A stretch of DNA of 64,000 nt from Sphingobacterium yanglingense (GTDB taxonomy: Bacteria; Bacteroidota; Bacteroidia; Sphingobacteriales; Sphingobacteriaceae), in assembly GCF_004363245.1 (NCBI RefSeq), contig NZ_SNYV01000015.1, positions 186,001-250,000 on the forward strand. The letters are read 5' to 3'. The notes beneath the pieces are model-generated. The model saw only the letters and a list, made by a program, of their open reading frames with translations. It was not told where the DNA came from and ran no database searches. Positions 62,738 through 64,000 of this stretch are shown in pieces (position 1 is the first letter of the stretch; each line of letters starts with the position of its first letter). The translations under genes were made by a program, and so were the position numbers.

Positions 62738-64000
62738 TTACAATTCCAAACTTAAATGTTTACTTTGTCCTGCATATGGAGATGAAGGTAAATCAATTTC
62801 ACTATGCTTAAACTGCCCCTTTTTCTTAAACAATACAGACACACATGCTTTTTTATACGTCTGGTTAGGATCTGAAACAAACAACTCATATGCACTATCA
62901 CCAACTTTCTTAAGCATTATTATTGATGGGATATCCGTTTTGATGAGAATATTCTCATCTTCGTAATTAGTCGCACTATCATAAAAAATCATTTGCCAAA
63001 TACCTAGCTCTATGTCATTTACAGCTTGTAGGTTCTCGGTATTGTAAACAATTTTGATCGCACTATTCTCTCGAAACCGCGCAATGTCCTCTGCGTTATC
63101 AATACCCGGCAGGAGAATATATGCATATGAAGCGTTATTCGGTTTAATACCATGCTGAATTCCTAGCTGAAATACTGATTTAGACTCTCTGTTTTCATTT
63201 TCCTGAGACGATCGTATCGTGCGCCAATCTCCAGATCTTTCTTCAATACGTAAATCTACAGATTGAGCCGACGGAAAGAAATAACCTACACGATTGTGCC
63301 ATATACTTTCAATATCATCTATATATTTTTCACCAGAAAACTTGTTGATTGCTTTGCTTCTTCTCTTTTTGATAAGAACATCTCCATTCCCAAGCAGACA
63401 TTGGTTTAATGTCGTATTCAAAGGTACAGAAAGCTCACTCTTTATTCCTGCTCCTAAACATATGATAGTATGATCAAACATAAACCAGGATTTTTTATAA
63501 GAAGTTCCCAAATCGTTTTCAACAACGTATGCTGTCGCACCATACAATGAATCTGAAACCCCTCCAGAAAAAGAAGATGTTCCTCTCCTATCACCCGTTC
63601 CTGGAGCTTTATTTTCAAGTAGAGGAATACTATCTGGTAGTGTAGTACCAGGAAGTCTCGCCCAATTCCAAATTGGAAATATATTATAATATTCATTTCC
63701 TTCCAATTGTAGATTAGTAGTCCCCTGTGCCCCCCAATATCCCATTAGATTCTCCTGATTACCGATTTCCTGTGAATAATTACGATTGGACACTGCATGT
63801 ATACTGAATGTGTACGCGGGACGTTTGTGTACAGTATAATCTGTTTTCCAATAATGACGATGAGAAGGAGTTATATCAAACCAAGGTGTATTTAAACTCG
63901 ATATTCTACGTTGAATTATTCTGTACTGTTCTCCCGCAGCAGGATCTAATGCTATTAACTTGTCTAGTATTACCGAAAGATCTTTTTTAGTTGCATTAAT
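62738..64000 (-). CDS. Polysaccharide lyase family 8-like enzyme, C-terminal part (cut by window edge)
   Basis: The frame is open from 62738 to the window end (420 codons visible), with no stop upstream; the GTG at 63793 is internal. The sequence HYWKTDYTVHKRPAYTFSIH, then NQENLMGYWGAQGTTNLQLE and NIFPIWNWARLPGTT, is the PL8 central domain (chondroitin AC / hyaluronate / xanthan lyase group), followed by the all-beta C-terminal domain. PL8 enzymes cut next to uronic acid and leave an unsaturated end, the substrate of the GH88 enzyme in this locus. The N-terminal alpha-toroid and any signal peptide lie beyond the window. Confidence 0.82.
   Translation of the reverse strand: MNATKKDLSVILDKLIALDPAAGEQYRIIQRRISSLNTPWFDITPSHRHYWKTDYTVHKRPAYTFSIHAVSNRNYSQEIGNQENLMGYWGAQGTTNLQLEGNEYYNIFPIWNWARLPGTTLPDSIPLLENKAPGTGDRRGTSSFSGGVSDSLYGATAYVVENDLGTSYKKSWFMFDHTIICLGAGIKSELSVPLNTTLNQCLLGNGDVLIKKRRSKAINKFSGEKYIDDIESIWHNRVGYFFPSAQSVDLRIEERSGDWRTIRSSQENENRESKSVFQLGIQHGIKPNNASYAYILLPGIDNAEDIARFRENSAIKIVYNTENLQAVNDIELGIWQMIFYDSATNYEDENILIKTDIPSIIMLKKVGDSAYELFVSDPNQTYKKACVSVLFKKKGQFKHSEIDLPSSPYAGQSKHLSLEL

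Overview
The window looks like chromosomal DNA of a Bacteroidota member, most likely order Sphingobacteriales (Sphingobacterium-like). Evidence: several upstream regions carry the Bacteroidota-type -7 element TAnnTTTG; there are lineage-typical families (DUF4292, DUF4835, DUF4397, a MuiA/DUF4139 protein, a HemC-HemD fusion, a transketolase split in two); Shine-Dalgarno sites are weak; and a large carbohydrate-degrading locus is present. The genus is an inference. No rRNA, tRNA, CRISPR array, insertion sequence or prophage was recognised. Layout: (1) 1-4260, minus strand, thrA-thrB-thrC threonine operon preceded by a complete transcription attenuator: a 26-codon leader peptide rich in Thr and Ile codons, an antiterminator segment and a terminator. 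(2) 4540-11540, cell-envelope genes: an NlpC/P60 hydrolase, a phosphoribosyltransferase, a LysM lytic transglycosylase, TatA, an EnvC-like amidase activator, a DUF4292 lipoprotein and a TPR protein. (3) 11690-14520, rplM-rpsI-rpsB-tsf, with a clear promoter, a hairpin in the rplM leader and a long imperfect hairpin between rpsB and tsf. (4) 14530-19220, minus strand, a DUF2027-like protein, a class V aminotransferase, aat, rbfA, a structured intergenic region and a membrane operon. (5) 19400-24980, tetrapyrrole synthesis by the C5 route (hemA, hemCD, hemB, hemL), preceded by a possible small ORF inside an inverted repeat. (6) 25050-30720, two lipoproteins, a striking 21-bp-periodic degenerate array (about 26760-27185), recN, a DUF4835 protein and a SprT-like protein. 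(7) 30830-42810, an M28 peptidase, a small membrane protein, a MuiA-like protein, split transketolase, an ECF sigma operon whose putative anti-sigma protein has five 32-residue repeats, a DUF4397 lipoprotein, ftsK and lolA. (8) 42840-64000, a uronate/polysaccharide locus: a LacI regulator, uxuA, an SDR mannonate oxidoreductase, a hexuronate transporter, uxaC, a Gfo/Idh/MocA oxidoreductase, a DUF1080 protein, a GH88 unsaturated glucuronyl hydrolase, kduD, a DUF4861 protein, kduI, GH95, GH29, GH2 and a polysaccharide lyase family 8 enzyme cut by the window edge. How region 8 fits together: the lyase and GH2/GH29/GH95 enzymes would cut and debranch a uronic-acid glycan carrying L-fucose or L-galactose. 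GH88 would release the unsaturated uronate, KduI and KduD would turn it into 2-keto-3-deoxygluconate, and saturated glucuronate would reach the same product through UxaC, the SDR enzyme and UxuA. Three LacI-type operator-like sites sit in front of the uxaC-transporter, SDR-uxuA and DUF1080/GH88 units and probably bind the LacI protein at the edge of the locus. No SusC/SusD pair and no sulfatase lie in the window, so uptake and the exact glycan are unresolved. Strongest observations for a second look: the threonine attenuator, the phase-locked 21-bp array, a 32-bp promoter block shared by two distant genes, the LacI operator set, the rplM leader hairpin and the structured intergenic RNAs near 17.6 kb and 19.4 kb.
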